DNA of 64,000 nt from Tipula vernalis (lineage: Eukaryota > Arthropoda > Insecta > Diptera > Tipulidae), in contig OY282558.1 of the NCBI GenBank assembly GCA_958295665.1, forward strand, positions 140,658,577-140,722,576, given 5' to 3'. The notes beneath the pieces are model-generated. The model saw nothing but the letters and a program-made list of their open reading frames with translations, ran no database searches and was not told the origin of the DNA. Positions 47,385 through 57,785 of this stretch are shown here, piece after piece (position 1 is the stretch's first letter; every line of letters starts with the position of its first letter). The position numbers were made by a program, and so were the translations under genes.

Positions 47385-47555
47385 TCCCTCCCACTGATAT
47401 CAGTTAAATGAATTTAAAATCGTAAAAAATATTTTCTATTGAAAATGTAAGTGAAAATAAACAGTTTTATCCAATTATCGAACAATATACAATTAAAACA
47501 CCACGTGTCCAAATCATAGTGCAAAATAAATTGAAGTGCATCTAAATTTATTACT

Positions 47556-47775
47556 ATGACCGATAGATTAGAACGGTTGCGTGATCGGGCTCACAATCAA
47601 ATGCGCCTCATTTTGCGGTTTGCTGAAGCAATAACAGAAAATACCAGTGTCGAAGGTATAACTAGTCGACAACAAGTCTTAAAAGATCGATACCACACGT
47701 TCAACGCACTGGAGCTACAGTTATTCGAAAACCCAACCAATAAGCCTATAACTGAAGTTGTGGACGAAATTTAAT
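47556..47775 (+). pseudogene. Gag N-terminus of BEL element 3, inverted
   Basis: From the ATG at 47,556: MTDRLERLRDRAHNQMRL..., the helical N-terminus typical of Pao-type Gag, ending abruptly at 47,774 where minus-oriented LTR begins. The next Gag part lies on the opposite strand at 47,212, so this block was turned round inside the element. Confidence 0.75.
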
Positions 47776-47929
47776 TTATTAATGAAAGCTAGTAGTAGGC
47801 ATGGCCAACATGGGATAAATACGATACGTGATTTAAATACAACGCTAGAACAATTCATCGGTCAACAAAAAATATTTTTAATAAAGTTTTTTAAAGCTAG
47901 GTGTGTGTTTCATTTATCTTTGACACACA
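47776..47929 (-). repeat. 5' LTR of BEL element 3, first part
   Basis: Minus strand: TGTGTGTCAAAGATAAATGA ... CTTTCATTAATAAA. The last 97 bp are repeated in inverted orientation at 47,224-47,322, where the LTR then continues to its CA end at about 47,361 in plus orientation. Confidence 0.7.
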
Positions 47930-47939
47930 CTAGACGATT

Positions 47940-48755
47940 TACACTGATTCGGTAACGTAGTGATATCCATCGCTTTTTTCCCCTTTTGAATTGCTGTATA
48001 AGAGGCAAAAACCGACTTGGCGGAAGAGTGGATATATTATGTTTGTTAATTCATGGACTGCTTGATAAAATGACCATTACTGAAATTAACACTGGATCCT
48101 CTCCAACGTACATTTGTTCTGTGATGAGTACCAGAAATCCCTTATTTACATTCATGGTATTTGTTTGGAATATCCTAAGAATTAGCATCAATTTCATTTA
48201 AATTAAAGCTGAGCTTACAAATTTTGGTTCAACAAGACTTTTCTACGCTTGACGTTTAGGTTCAAGTTCAGATTCATCTCGTCTCGAAGTGAATAATGTT
48301 CATTTCTGATATCGTGTCATGGTGTAACTGCCTCCATCAGTCCTTATCAAGTTTTGCTGCGACTGACTTGAAAATTTGTTTTTGGTGTAAAATGCTCGGT
48401 AGCCACGGTCCCTGGCTTATTTCTAAAGTTGAAATTAAAAATAACGTGGATTTCAGGAATTAAATTCTAGAGCTATGAATGTCGCGTACCACTCATCAGG
48501 TAACGGGTATATTTTAGTTCTCATATTTCAATAATGTAACAAATGTCAACATGCCATTACCGCAGGCAGTAAATATGTCAAACATCGTTGACGTTTTAAT
48601 TAATGAAGTACGACATAACATTTAGCTCCCGTATTTATTATTTTCATCTTTTTCCCGAGCGGCGTGCCATCTAGCTGTCGACACCGACATTAATAACAAC
48701 AACTTGGTAGTTTGGTGAATTTAGTTAGCAGATACATATTTCGTCGCGATAGCAG
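47940..48755. other. Unassigned stretch
   Basis: Flank of BEL element 3. No gene or repeat that I can support; one 71-codon frame at 47,986-48,201 has no recognisable content. Confidence 0.35.
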
Positions 48756-48767
48756 TGTGACACAATT

Positions 48768-49380
48768 GCTGCGTTCCATTTGAAATTAAAATTAATTTAA
48801 AAAAATTTACGTACAACATGGAAAGTTGGAAAATTAATTATTAAGTTGAAAACTGATTAGCCATTTCTTACCGATTAGTTGTACTAAATATTCTTGTAAC
48901 GAAGTCGCCATAAATTCAAAAAGCAAACTATTCATAAAATTTAGCAAGAGTAGCTGCATGCAGTCAGAAGTACTTGTGTGTACTTTGCCACATTAAATGG
49001 AACGCAGCAAATATTGCGGGTATAAATGAGAATTTTCATGGAAAATAGAAAGAATCGCTTATGGTCGCTTGCACGTAATATCCACGACACTTTTACACAA
49101 CGTGCATTGTGATCTATCAACAAGATAATTAACTAAACCGTAGACGCGTTAATATTCTGAATTGTGAATATTTGCTGCGTTCCATTTGACGTGGCAAAGT
49201 ACAAATAAGTACTTGGGAGTAGATGGTAAATGGAACGCAGAAAATTAGTTGCGAAAATAAAATTTAATTTAAAAAAATTTACGTGCAACGTGGAAAGTTG
49301 AAAAATTAATTATTAATTTGAAAACTGATCAGCCATTTCTTACCGATTAGTTATACTAAGTATTCGTGCAAATAGATTCG
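48768..49380. repeat. Cluster of direct and inverted GCTGCGTTCCATTT repeats
   Basis: The block 48,781-48,896 recurs as 49,250-49,376 (AATTTAAAAAAATTTACG and GCCATTTCTTACCGATTAGT shared). Between them 48,960-49,018 and 49,167-49,235 are inverted copies (ACTTTGCCAC / GTGGCAAAGT, AAATGGAACGCAG / CTGCGTTCCATTT). A ~70-bp hairpin, 49,174-49,241, is present in the second block but absent from the first, like a tiny inserted MITE. Non-coding. Confidence 0.75.
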
Positions 49381-49385
49381 TTTAA

Positions 49386-50486
49386 ATAAAACAAAAATCA
49401 AATTTTTGCTTAAAAAAAAAATAAATAAAAGTCGGAAGTTTGAAGAATCGAACTTCAAACACACATCACTCCTTCATCTTACCATCTCTATATAATTTCT
49501 ACTCAATTTTTCGTTTAAATACTGATACTTGGTGGAAAACCGCATAAAAATTTTTGTTATTTTACCAGGCGAACAGAATTTAAAAAACAACGTAATTGTC
49601 AGCAACGTGACATTATTTTGTATCAAAGCGTGCCACTTCAAGTTATGTGACACTTGAACATACAAAATAAAGTCATATTGCTGACAATTCTACCTTCTGG
49701 TAATTTCTGTTCGCCTGTTAAAATGACAAAATTTTTTTGCTATTTTTGATGAAAAAAAAAAAAAAAAAAATTTAAATTTCTGCTTACCTGGTAAATAAAA
49801 ATAAAGTTTTTTTAACTAAAAAGGCAATCATAGATAGCTCTGGCAACCACCCAAATAGAAAATTTGGAGATTTTTATTACAAAAAAAAATTTCTTCAGGT
49901 GCGGGGATCGAACTCGAGACCTCTATGGTTTTATTTTGCTCTCTTTTGGTAAGAGTTTGATCCTCGCGCTGAAGGATTCCTTTTTTGTAATAAAAAGCTC
50001 CAAATTTTCTATTTGGGTGCTACAGCTATCTATGATTGCCTTTTTAATTAAAAAAAGTTTATTTTTATTTACCAGGTGAGCAGAAATTAAAATTTTTTTT
50101 TTTCATCAAAAATCGCAAAAAAATTTTGTCATTTTAACAGGCGAACAGAAATTACAAGAAGGTAGAATTGTCAGGAATATGAATGTTTTTTTGTATGTTC
50201 AAGTGTTACATAACTTCAAGTGACACGCTTTGATACAAAATAATGTCACGTTGCTGACAATTACGTTGTTTTTTAAATTCTGTTCGCCTGGTAAAATAAC
50301 AAAAATTTGTAAGCGATTTTTCGCCAAGTCCGAATTTATCAGTGTTTAAACGAAAAACTGAGTAGAAAAATAGAGATGAGTGGTTGGGTGGTGAGATGAA
50401 GGAGTGGTGTGCGAAAGGTTTGGAGTTCGATTCTTCAAATTTCCGACTATGTTTTTTTTTTAAGCAAAAACTTGATTTTTTTTTAT
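49386..50486. repeat. 1.1 kb nested palindrome (foldback element)
   Basis: Two arms of about 550 bp meet at about 49,938. The left arm GTCGGAAGTTTGAAGAATCG and the right arm CGATTCTTCAAATTTCCGAC pair at the outside; AAATAGAAAATTTGGAG pairs with CTCCAAATTTTCTATTT near the centre. Each arm contains a smaller inverted repeat with ACCAGGCGAACAGAA / TTCTGTTCGCCTG ends (49,549-49,735 and 50,128-50,305). Arms differ by scattered substitutions and short indels. No transposase. Confidence 0.9.
50377..50436 (+). promoter_or_regulatory. tRNA-like pol III boxes in the right palindrome arm
   Basis: ATGAGTGGTTGGGTGG resembles an A box of Ser/Leu-type tRNAs and GGAGTTCGATTCTTC, 45 bases downstream, resembles a B box. 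The left arm carries the mirror image with a worse A box. No cloverleaf is apparent, so this is SINE-like rather than a tRNA gene. Confidence 0.45.
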
Positions 50487-50592
50487 TTCCACGAATTTTA
50501 CTAAATTTTTTTTTGTAGCGATCTCGATCCCGATTAATCTTCCCGGATTATCCCTAATTCAAAATTTTTCATCTAAAAAAAATTTTTTCGTT

Positions 50593-50664
50593 GGCTTTGC
50601 TTAGATTCGAACTCCAGCCCTTCTTCACTCCACTATATCACCTTACTAACTCGGCTATCACATC
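50593..50664 (-). repeat. tRNA-derived (SINE-like) sequence
   Basis: Minus strand: TAGCCGAGTTAGTAAGG (50,657-50,641) fits the A-box consensus and GGAGTTCGAATCTAAGC (50,615-50,599) the B box, with spacing like a tRNA-Leu/Ser type gene. Acceptor pairing is not obvious, and it neighbours the palindrome whose arms carry similar boxes. Most likely a SINE head or tRNA pseudogene. Confidence 0.5.
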
Positions 50665-51865
50665 ATATACATGTTAATATACATTTGTTTGTGTAATGCA
50701 ATCAAAACAAATGTGTCTATAATATGTCGATATAGTGACATCCCCGTTAGGGCATATGTACTACATTTACTACATAGTGTTTCTGCTAAGTGCTGAAATA
50801 TTTGGTTTGGTTTAAAAGAGGGCGTGTGTTTTACTTTTGCGAAAATGTCTAAGGTTCGATTTTTTAAATAAATAATTAATTACGTTTCAATAATGAGGCT
50901 TCTAAATAAACCAACACAAACAGATAAAGGAACCCATCTAATAATATTCCGTGTGACATCCTAATGACTGTATCTAATGATTGTAGTACTGTAACACAGT
51001 TTATTTGGAGAGCCGCAAAACTAGGACAAACCAACAATGCCTGGTGGTTTGATGAAAGGGCGGGTGATGGTGAGCCTCAATAACACTAATTTTTAAAATG
51101 GATTTTTGTGGTGTATAGACATAAACACACGTTTTCAAAATCGAACAAATTCTTTCACAAATCGGTATATCATTGCCTGTAGACTCCGCCTCCTTAATAG
51201 CTGGCTAGCTGAATTCAAATTCGACAGCAAAACCAGGAAACTTACAAATTCAACCAACTATTTTTAGAGAGCATTTTCTTGAACGGAAGAAACAAAATAT
51301 TAATGCAATTCAACGAGACAACTTATAGGGTATGTAGGCCAGCAGCAAATAGAGACAAAAAAGTTGGAAAATATGTCCTTACTAACTACATTGAACCCCA
51401 CACCAATTCCAATTGGTCTAGATTTGGGGCACGCTACTGTGTGGGTGCGGCGACCTCCTATACTTGTAACACTCGCAAATCAAAAAATCAATTCACACTA
51501 AAAGTGAGAATCGATTAATTTGTGCTTGCGCCAAATTCCCATTTAGTCGTCTGTGCTGCTTGCGGAGAAAATGGAAAATGCAAGAAAAATTTTTAAACTT
51601 TACTGTTGCTGCTGTGGAATTCAAATTACAGTCCGAACAGTGTAGATGAACAACATGAGTTGTACTATGTCAATTCTCGGTACGTCGGTGCTTCTTAAGC
51701 TATATGGTACCTGCTTGAAAATAAAATGCAAGATGATTTACACTCCGTCAGTTTGTGTAAACAGTCGACAGTATTATTCATTTTAAGCAGCAGCATCAGT
51801 AAGATACTCGATTCACAAGAAATGAAGAATGTGAAGTTATCCCAGTTTTCATCCCAGAAAAATAT
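50665..51865. other. Unassigned stretch
   Basis: A 79-codon frame at 51,279-51,518 is the longest; no domain recognised. No repeat partner found in the window. Confidence 0.3.
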
Positions 51866-52245
51866 TAAAATGTTCATCAGGCAACACATCCCAGTTTTTT
51901 TCGTTTCTCTTTTGTCATTATTTGAGTAAACAGTAGTAGGGACCATCTCTGATAAATACCGCATTTCCAGCTATATGGGGCAATTCTCAAAATCGGCCAA
52001 ATTCCAAATTGCTCCATATCAAATTATCATTTTTTGAACATTATGGTTTCCATCTAGGTCCTATGGAGATAGACGCCATAATGTTAAAAAATGATATTTT
52101 TATAAGGCACAATTTGGAAGTTGGCCGATTGTGATATACTTTAGAGAAAAATACAATTTTTGTATTACATGTATGTAATGATAAAAGAAAAACGTAAAAA
52201 ACTGGGATGGGATAGTGTTGCCTGATGAATATTTTAATTGTATTA
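51866..52245. mobile_element. Palindromic MITE (~380 bp)
   Basis: Outer arms TTCATCAGGCAACA with CATCCCAGTTTTTT at the left, mirrored by AAAAAACTGGGATGGG and TGTTGCCTGATGAA at the right. Inner arms AATCGGCCAAATTCCAAATT and AATTTGGAAGTTGGCCGATT, with CATTTTTTGAACATTATGG / CCATAATGTTAAAAAATG nearest the centre (about 52,055). Non-coding hairpin-forming element; target duplication not resolved. Confidence 0.75.
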
Positions 52246-55135
52246 TTTCACATGCTTACGAAATGGGTAAGCTGTTTAAGTGATGTTTCAAAATATCGGA
52301 CGCTAAAACAACTGTCTGAAATTGAAGGAATATTAGCGTTGACATTTTGTCTCACTCATAGCTAACGCATATTTTTGATTTGTGGAACAAGTTTCACAGC
52401 GACGTATCGGTTTATTTGGAAGGAAGCTGTCTAAAGTATCTCGACTGTCCTCAAGAACCAAGCAATATTTTCCTTTATTTGACTATTATTCGATTTTAAA
52501 GTTACAACTACGTTATTGGAAGAAGACGGACAGAGAACAGGATAGTTCAGCCTGATACTTCCATTTCATCAATGCGTCTAAACTGAACGGATGATATTTC
52601 CACAAGATGCCCTCCAGCATCGAACCACTCCATGGTGAAATAATGCAAGGTGATAACGATCACAATACTCAAGGAATAATCCATAAAGGCGTGATTTAAA
52701 TTCCTCAAGAGGTAATAACGGTTGCAAATCTCATTAGGGCTATTTTCATAAAGTCATCAGACTCATGCCAGGGGCCACCCGGAGATTTACTACTCATTCT
52801 GTAATTTCCGAGCGACGTCTACCACTCGTTTTTGGTGAGAAGTTTGAATTGTTTCATTATGCCTCACTAAGTAAAAAACTTTTTATCACGGTCATTCTTA
52901 TCAGGCAATCAGTCTAAACAAAAATCAAATTTAACACATTGATTTTGTAATTAAAGGATTTACAAGGTTTGTTTATAATATCGAACTTTTTGTTGTTGCT
53001 GTTTTTTATCTACAACTAACCTTCTAACGTAAATTAATAGGCTAACTATACTTTTGAACTTTGGCACCTTTAATACTTTGCAATCATCTTGATATCGCTT
53101 AGGAGGAGGGAAAATATACGCTAGTATATAGTGTAGGTAGACTAATAAAAATGCAAAGTTAAGTAGATTTTCCAATATTCAACATCTTGTTTCGTATAAA
53201 AATAAACTCCCCAAAAAAAAAAAATCAAATTTATCTCATCCGGGGTGAAAAAAAAAACACCACGGAGACGATGATGATGATGATAATCCATGCCAGTGAT
53301 GGAAATGAAAATATGCTTTTCCCATTTTTATGATTATTATTGAAAGTTATATTATGGCATTACAATATACGAGTATAATGGTAGTTTGGTTAAGATTTTT
53401 CCAAACTTCTTGTTTTCTTCTTAACGTTCGTCTTTGAAGGAAAACAGATAAAACAACAAAATTTTTATTTTTTTTGGTTATAGGGGTAGAGAACTTATAA
53501 AACACAGTAGATAGTAGAAAACTTTTGACATCAAATTGGATACAACAAAAACTAAATGGAGGTGTGGGGGAAAGAAAACGATGATATTTAAGTTATATAT
53601 TACAAATTTTACCATGCATCTTGTAATATTATATGAAAGGGGATGATAATTTCAAGATGAGATGAACCACTTAAAATAATATTATTCCTCTTATACACAT
53701 TTTTCTACAATTGGTTTTCGTATGTACGTAGGTATATGTAGTTCCCCTTCGCGTCATTATGATTAAGTGAAGGAATTTTGTTGTACATATTTGCGGGGTG
53801 CATATCTAGTTCCATATTCTTTAATTATCGCACACAAATATTGAGAATGTCTTGAAGTTTTATGGATCATAATAATTATTTAAATTATAAGATTAAAGTT
53901 AATTTAAATATTTTTCAAGCTGTTTGTTTTAATTAAATTTTTTTTATTTTTTTGTAAATTGGATGCGGATGATAAAGAAGTTTGGTACATTTATTTGCTC
54001 CTATAAGTATTCGCCTTAGAAAATAAATTTGAATCATCTTGAATTCTGATGGGTGCAATTATTTTACTTTTTTTTTTTGGTTTACGTTTTGATATACGTA
54101 ATCACGAATGAAGCAAGATGAATGTGGTAAAGTTTTTTTTTTATTATGCTGGTGATTATTTTGATGATACGTTTCGGTACCTCATTTGTTGTAACTTTCC
54201 AAATACAGTATTTCCTACTAATTCCTATATGGCAATATTTACAATCATAAAGATTAAAGCTCGTTTTGAACTTCGTTTGAATAAAAATATTGTGTTTAAT
54301 ATGTAAACGTGTACATATTTGTGATTCGCCTAAAAGCTTTCATCGGAAAAAATTTGTATTTTTATTCATAAAGCTTAATACTAATCTCAAACATCAAAAA
54401 ATATTGTTGACTGTATATACACAAAATATAAATTTGGATTATAATTTTACATTTAATGTATCAAAAATGGGTGCACATATTACAACCGGTAGTTTAGTAA
54501 GGGAGAAACATAATTTCCCACCTTCAATCACCATGATAAATATGCTTCGAGATTAATTTCACCTTTAATCATAACCGTAATACTAGCAAGTGTGTAGCTA
54601 TAAAAAGCAATTTATTGTCATTGAACAATTTTTACATAAAAATCTTTTACAGGGCGGCTTCACATAAAGCTACCCGTCAAAAAACGAATTTTGCTCATTA
54701 TGTTAACAAAGGTTCAGGCGTTTGTTACGAATTACGCAATTTTTCAGCATGCAAGATGGTGGAACCATTAGCGTTCAGTCCATAGTCGGCTTTATGATGT
54801 TACTCCCCGCAACAGGGAATCAGCTTATTCGCATCAATAATTTTATATTCTCGAAGATTCAAATTTTATTATTTCGGGCATTAGTATAGTATGTGAGCAG
54901 GTCAGGAAGAGAACATGTATTAAGATAGAAAACTGACTAATCGAAAAGTTATATTTTTCACACGAATATGCTTTTGCTCGGATTGAATCGATAAATAGTG
55001 TAATGCAAATTAGGAAGTCAGAAATTATACACATTGAGTAACCCATTTGCGTCGATGCCGCTAAATGTATTGCCCATATTGCATTAGATTGAGGAAGATA
55101 GACAAATTACAAAGCATATGATTAATTAACCTACT
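52246..55135. other. Long unassigned AT-rich stretch
   Basis: Nearly 2.9 kb with no gene, repeat partner or domain that I can support. A short (GAT)n run lies near 53,270 and homopolymer T/A tracts are frequent. Frames of 60-90 codons are AT-composition artefacts in appearance. Confidence 0.4.
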
Positions 55136-55309
55136 TACAGGAAACAACCTCCAAAAATGGCAATTCTTTCTGAATGCCCCTGCTTCCACATTGTTACAGG
55201 CGCCCTCTATATTTAGAAATGCTACCAAACAAAATCCTTTCAAGTGAATCGATTTCTTATTCGTACGCATCAAAGCGTGCAGAACTGTATCCGCAGATTT
55301 CCCCTCTAA
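55136..55309 (-). pseudogene. LINE reverse transcriptase fragment
   Basis: Minus strand: GKSADTVLHALMRTNKKSIH and FCLVAFLNIEGACNNVEAGA match the RT region just before and at the first catalytic Asp block of LINE RTs (the usual form has an Asp at the position read here as Asn in AFLNIEG). The frame is cut at the high end by the mariner insertion at 55,312. Confidence 0.7.
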
Positions 55310-55311
55310 TA

Positions 55312-55962
55312 TTTGGGGGTACAAATAAGTTTTGGGTTTTTTTATAACTTCGAAGCTTTATTCAGAGAAATTGGTACAATATATTTTATTTCAAGTATTG
55401 TTGATCGTTAGCTATGGTTTTTTTCTATCTTTCAGACAACAAAATTTTTGGCTTCTTCGTAGGCAGTGAAGTGCTGGTCGGCCAGGCCATGAGTCATCGA
55501 CCGGAACAGGTTGTAGTCGAAAAATCATTTTGTCATTTCTTTTGTCAAAATGTGGTTGTTTGAGCTACAATAATCGACTTAATTACATCGCTTGTTGTTG
55601 ATAACTTCCCCTGTAGTGGTTTCGTTAGGCTGGAGTAGCTCATAGTAGACCACTCCGAACTGATCCTACCAGACGCTTCTTGCCATGAATATTCGGTTTG
55701 GCCGTTGAAGTTGATGTATGACCGGGCTTAAACCACGATTTTCAGCGCTTTAGGTTGTAGTAGTGGATCCATTTTTTGGTCCCCTGTCACGATTCGATGC
55801 AAAAAACCCGTTTGATTTTGTCTTTGGAGCAGTTGTTCGCACAGTCATAGGTTGCACTACTCGTCATATGACACATACTGATTTTTAGAGTTAAATAATG
55901 AAGCTTAACCGCTTAGTTACACCATCTTTTGTACATCCCTCAAAACTTATTTGTACACCCAA
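55312..55962 (-). mobile_element. mariner-family element, internally deleted
   Basis: 651 bp with terminal inverted repeats GGGGTACAAATAAGTTTTGG at the left and CTCAAAACTTATTTGTACAC at the right, flanked by TA (55,310-55,311 and 55,963-55,964). A full-length mariner is about 1.3 kb, so about half is missing. It interrupts a LINE RT fragment. Confidence 0.85.
55440..55840 (-). pseudogene. mariner transposase remnant
   Basis: Minus strand, several frames: HRIVTGDQKMD near 55,800 corresponds to the first catalytic Asp block of mariner transposases; TSTSTAKPNIHGKK near 55,700 follows as in the family; later DDSWPGRPA near 55,490. The N-terminal helix-turn-helix and most of the C-terminus are absent. 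Cannot be active. Confidence 0.75.
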
Positions 55963-55964
55963 TA

Positions 55965-56643
55965 TATAACGGGTGCTTTTTTAATAGGTTCACAACTTTG
56001 ATTTGGTAACACTGCTTTATTTGACAACCCATTAAACAGATGATAGTTGCTTTTTGTTTAGTTTGTTTTGACATTTCATTATGGATAGACTTACATCATC
56101 GTCATTGGTCCACATGTCTTCGTCTTAGTATTTAGTTAATGTTATAAAGTACTGGTTCAAAATGATAAAAATAAACATTGTACTTTGGAAGCTGAATTCG
56201 ACCAGTTGAAATTGTTGAGTTTTATTTAAGCCTCTATACCAGCTGGCTGCGGCATATAGAATAGCAGGTACCTCACCCTCTTGACGTATACAGTTTCCAA
56301 AAGCTTTTCAAATCTCCGCCTTGACCTTAGAGAAACAAATTGGTGAAACAAATTCCAAATCGGACAAGCCGTTCTCGAAATATCTTGGGTACAGACATCC
56401 AGATACCCAAACATCCAGACGTCCAGACAGACGGACGGACATTTTTTTTTTTGTTACTTTTTTCAAAACGTCAAGAAAATGGTTTTGGACCAACCAAATT
56501 TTTCGTCATTTTTGACAGGAATAAAATGCTTTACTGGTCCTTTTCCACCGAAAAAAAAAATGTTGTGAAACACAGAATAGGAAGAAATGTTTAAAGTTCG
56601 GTTTATACGATCGTTTCCGTTTAGTGCATTAATATTCTTATAG
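55965..56643. repeat. Dispersed repeat, copy 3, and flank of BEL 2
   Basis: 56,340-56,560 shares AAATCGGACAAGCCGTTCTC and, in reverse complement, AAAAGGACC, CAAAAATGAC and CAAAACCA blocks with the copies near 19.2, 20.5 and 63.9 kb, including a GACAGACGGACGGAC tract. The earlier part (55,970 on, AACGGGTGCTTTTTTAATAG) may be the end of another DNA transposon; not confirmed. Confidence 0.5.
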
Positions 56644-57315
56644 TGTTCAGGATCTTCACCTAAAAAGAAAAATTTGTAAATATTTTGATTGATAATTTCA
56701 TAAAATATGTAACTTATCTTGGTGTTGCACAGCAATTATATTTCTTTCAATATATTTATGTTGTATAATTCTGAAATCAATTTAAATTACTGCTGTTAAT
56801 TTATTGTATTGCATATATATATTATAACTTATTTATTTTATAATTTAAAAGCGAAAACTTACTCGGTATTATGATTTCAGCGGATTTTCACATAAATAAT
56901 TTGTTTACAAATTAGCTTTTGACATTTGTTCAATTGTAAGAAATTTATTTTATGTTTTTTAAGAAAGTGTTATAAAGATCGATCACTGCCATCTATCATT
57001 AAACATTTAATTATCTAACGTCTAATAGATAGTGCTGGTGTAGAATATACTATTTTTGTACGTACTAGTTTGAAATGATATTGCCGCCCTTTTTAGTAAA
57101 TTCGCGCTTTTTCAGTTTTTTATAACGCTTAATTTTATTTTCTCGTGCACTTTGATTTTGAACATTGAGCTGTGTGCACCAAGAGATCGAATAAAGGAAA
57201 AAAATATTAAAAGGAAAAGTTGTTTGTGCTAATAAAATTATAAATTTAATAAAAGAAGTGTTTTCATATTTGTGGTAAAGAAAGAGATTTTTTTTTGAAC
57301 GTTTTTATTGCTACA
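56644..57315 (+). repeat. 5' LTR of BEL element 2 (672 bp)
   Basis: Outer 330 bp and inner 207 bp match the 3' LTR with about eight substitutions. The core 56,974-57,108 (135 bp) has no counterpart there; it contains CACTGCCATCTAT and ATAGATAGTGCTGG, which can form a hairpin. Confidence 0.93.
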
Positions 57316-57785
57316 TAAATTGGTCCTTCGAGTCGGATCTAGATTGAATAGATTCGGAAATTTCTGGAAAGCAGCTTGTAGAAAATAACGTGAGGCGGAA
57401 ACCATTTTACGAAACAAAGGAAAAACGCATTGAGTATAAATTTTATTTATTTATTACATTCATATATAAACAATTAATCAACTGTATCAAAATAAAATAA
57501 ATTTCATTTAAAAACATTTAACTTATTATAAACTATATAGTATATATATTTTTTTGTGTATAATTTGTATTGACTCGAGGCGCAAATTTTATATCCGTTT
57601 TTTCTTTGAATTCAATAAAGTGAATTGTTTATATTAGAAACATTAGTGCAGTGTTGAATTCGGTTGATTTAGACTATCTATACGTTTGCAAGTGTTTTTT
57701 TTTGTGGTTCTCACGTAACGTACGAGTATTAGCACATTTTTCCCATTTTTTCTAAATTTTTGAAAATTTGACATCTGTGGTTGAA

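Larger units (their letters stand above)
41261..47929 (-). mobile_element. BEL/Pao LTR retrotransposon 3 (minus strand), rearranged
   Basis: Runs from a 5' LTR at 47,929 down to a truncated 3' LTR at 41,328-41,261. Gag, zinc knuckles, protease, RT, RNase H and integrase fragments occur in Pao order on the minus strand. Two later events mark it: a 2.8 kb R1-like LINE in the integrase region (41,826-44,627) and an inversion of the LTR end, primer site and gag start (47,22x-47,775). Its primer binding site, TGGTGTCGAAACCCGGGA, differs from that of BEL 1 and 2, so it is another lineage. Confidence 0.85.

Noticed and set aside
50593..50664. tRNA gene
   Set aside because: A and B boxes are good but acceptor and anticodon stems do not pair convincingly, and it lies next to SINE-like palindrome arms.
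55965..56100. End of a second DNA transposon (AACGGGTGCTTTTTTAATAG)
   Set aside because: Looks like a transposon terminus, but no matching inverted end was found within the window.
57768..57785. Earlier TTG start for BEL 2 Gag
   Set aside because: The ATG at 57,786 aligns with the ATG of BEL 1 Gag and the preceding codons have no counterpart.
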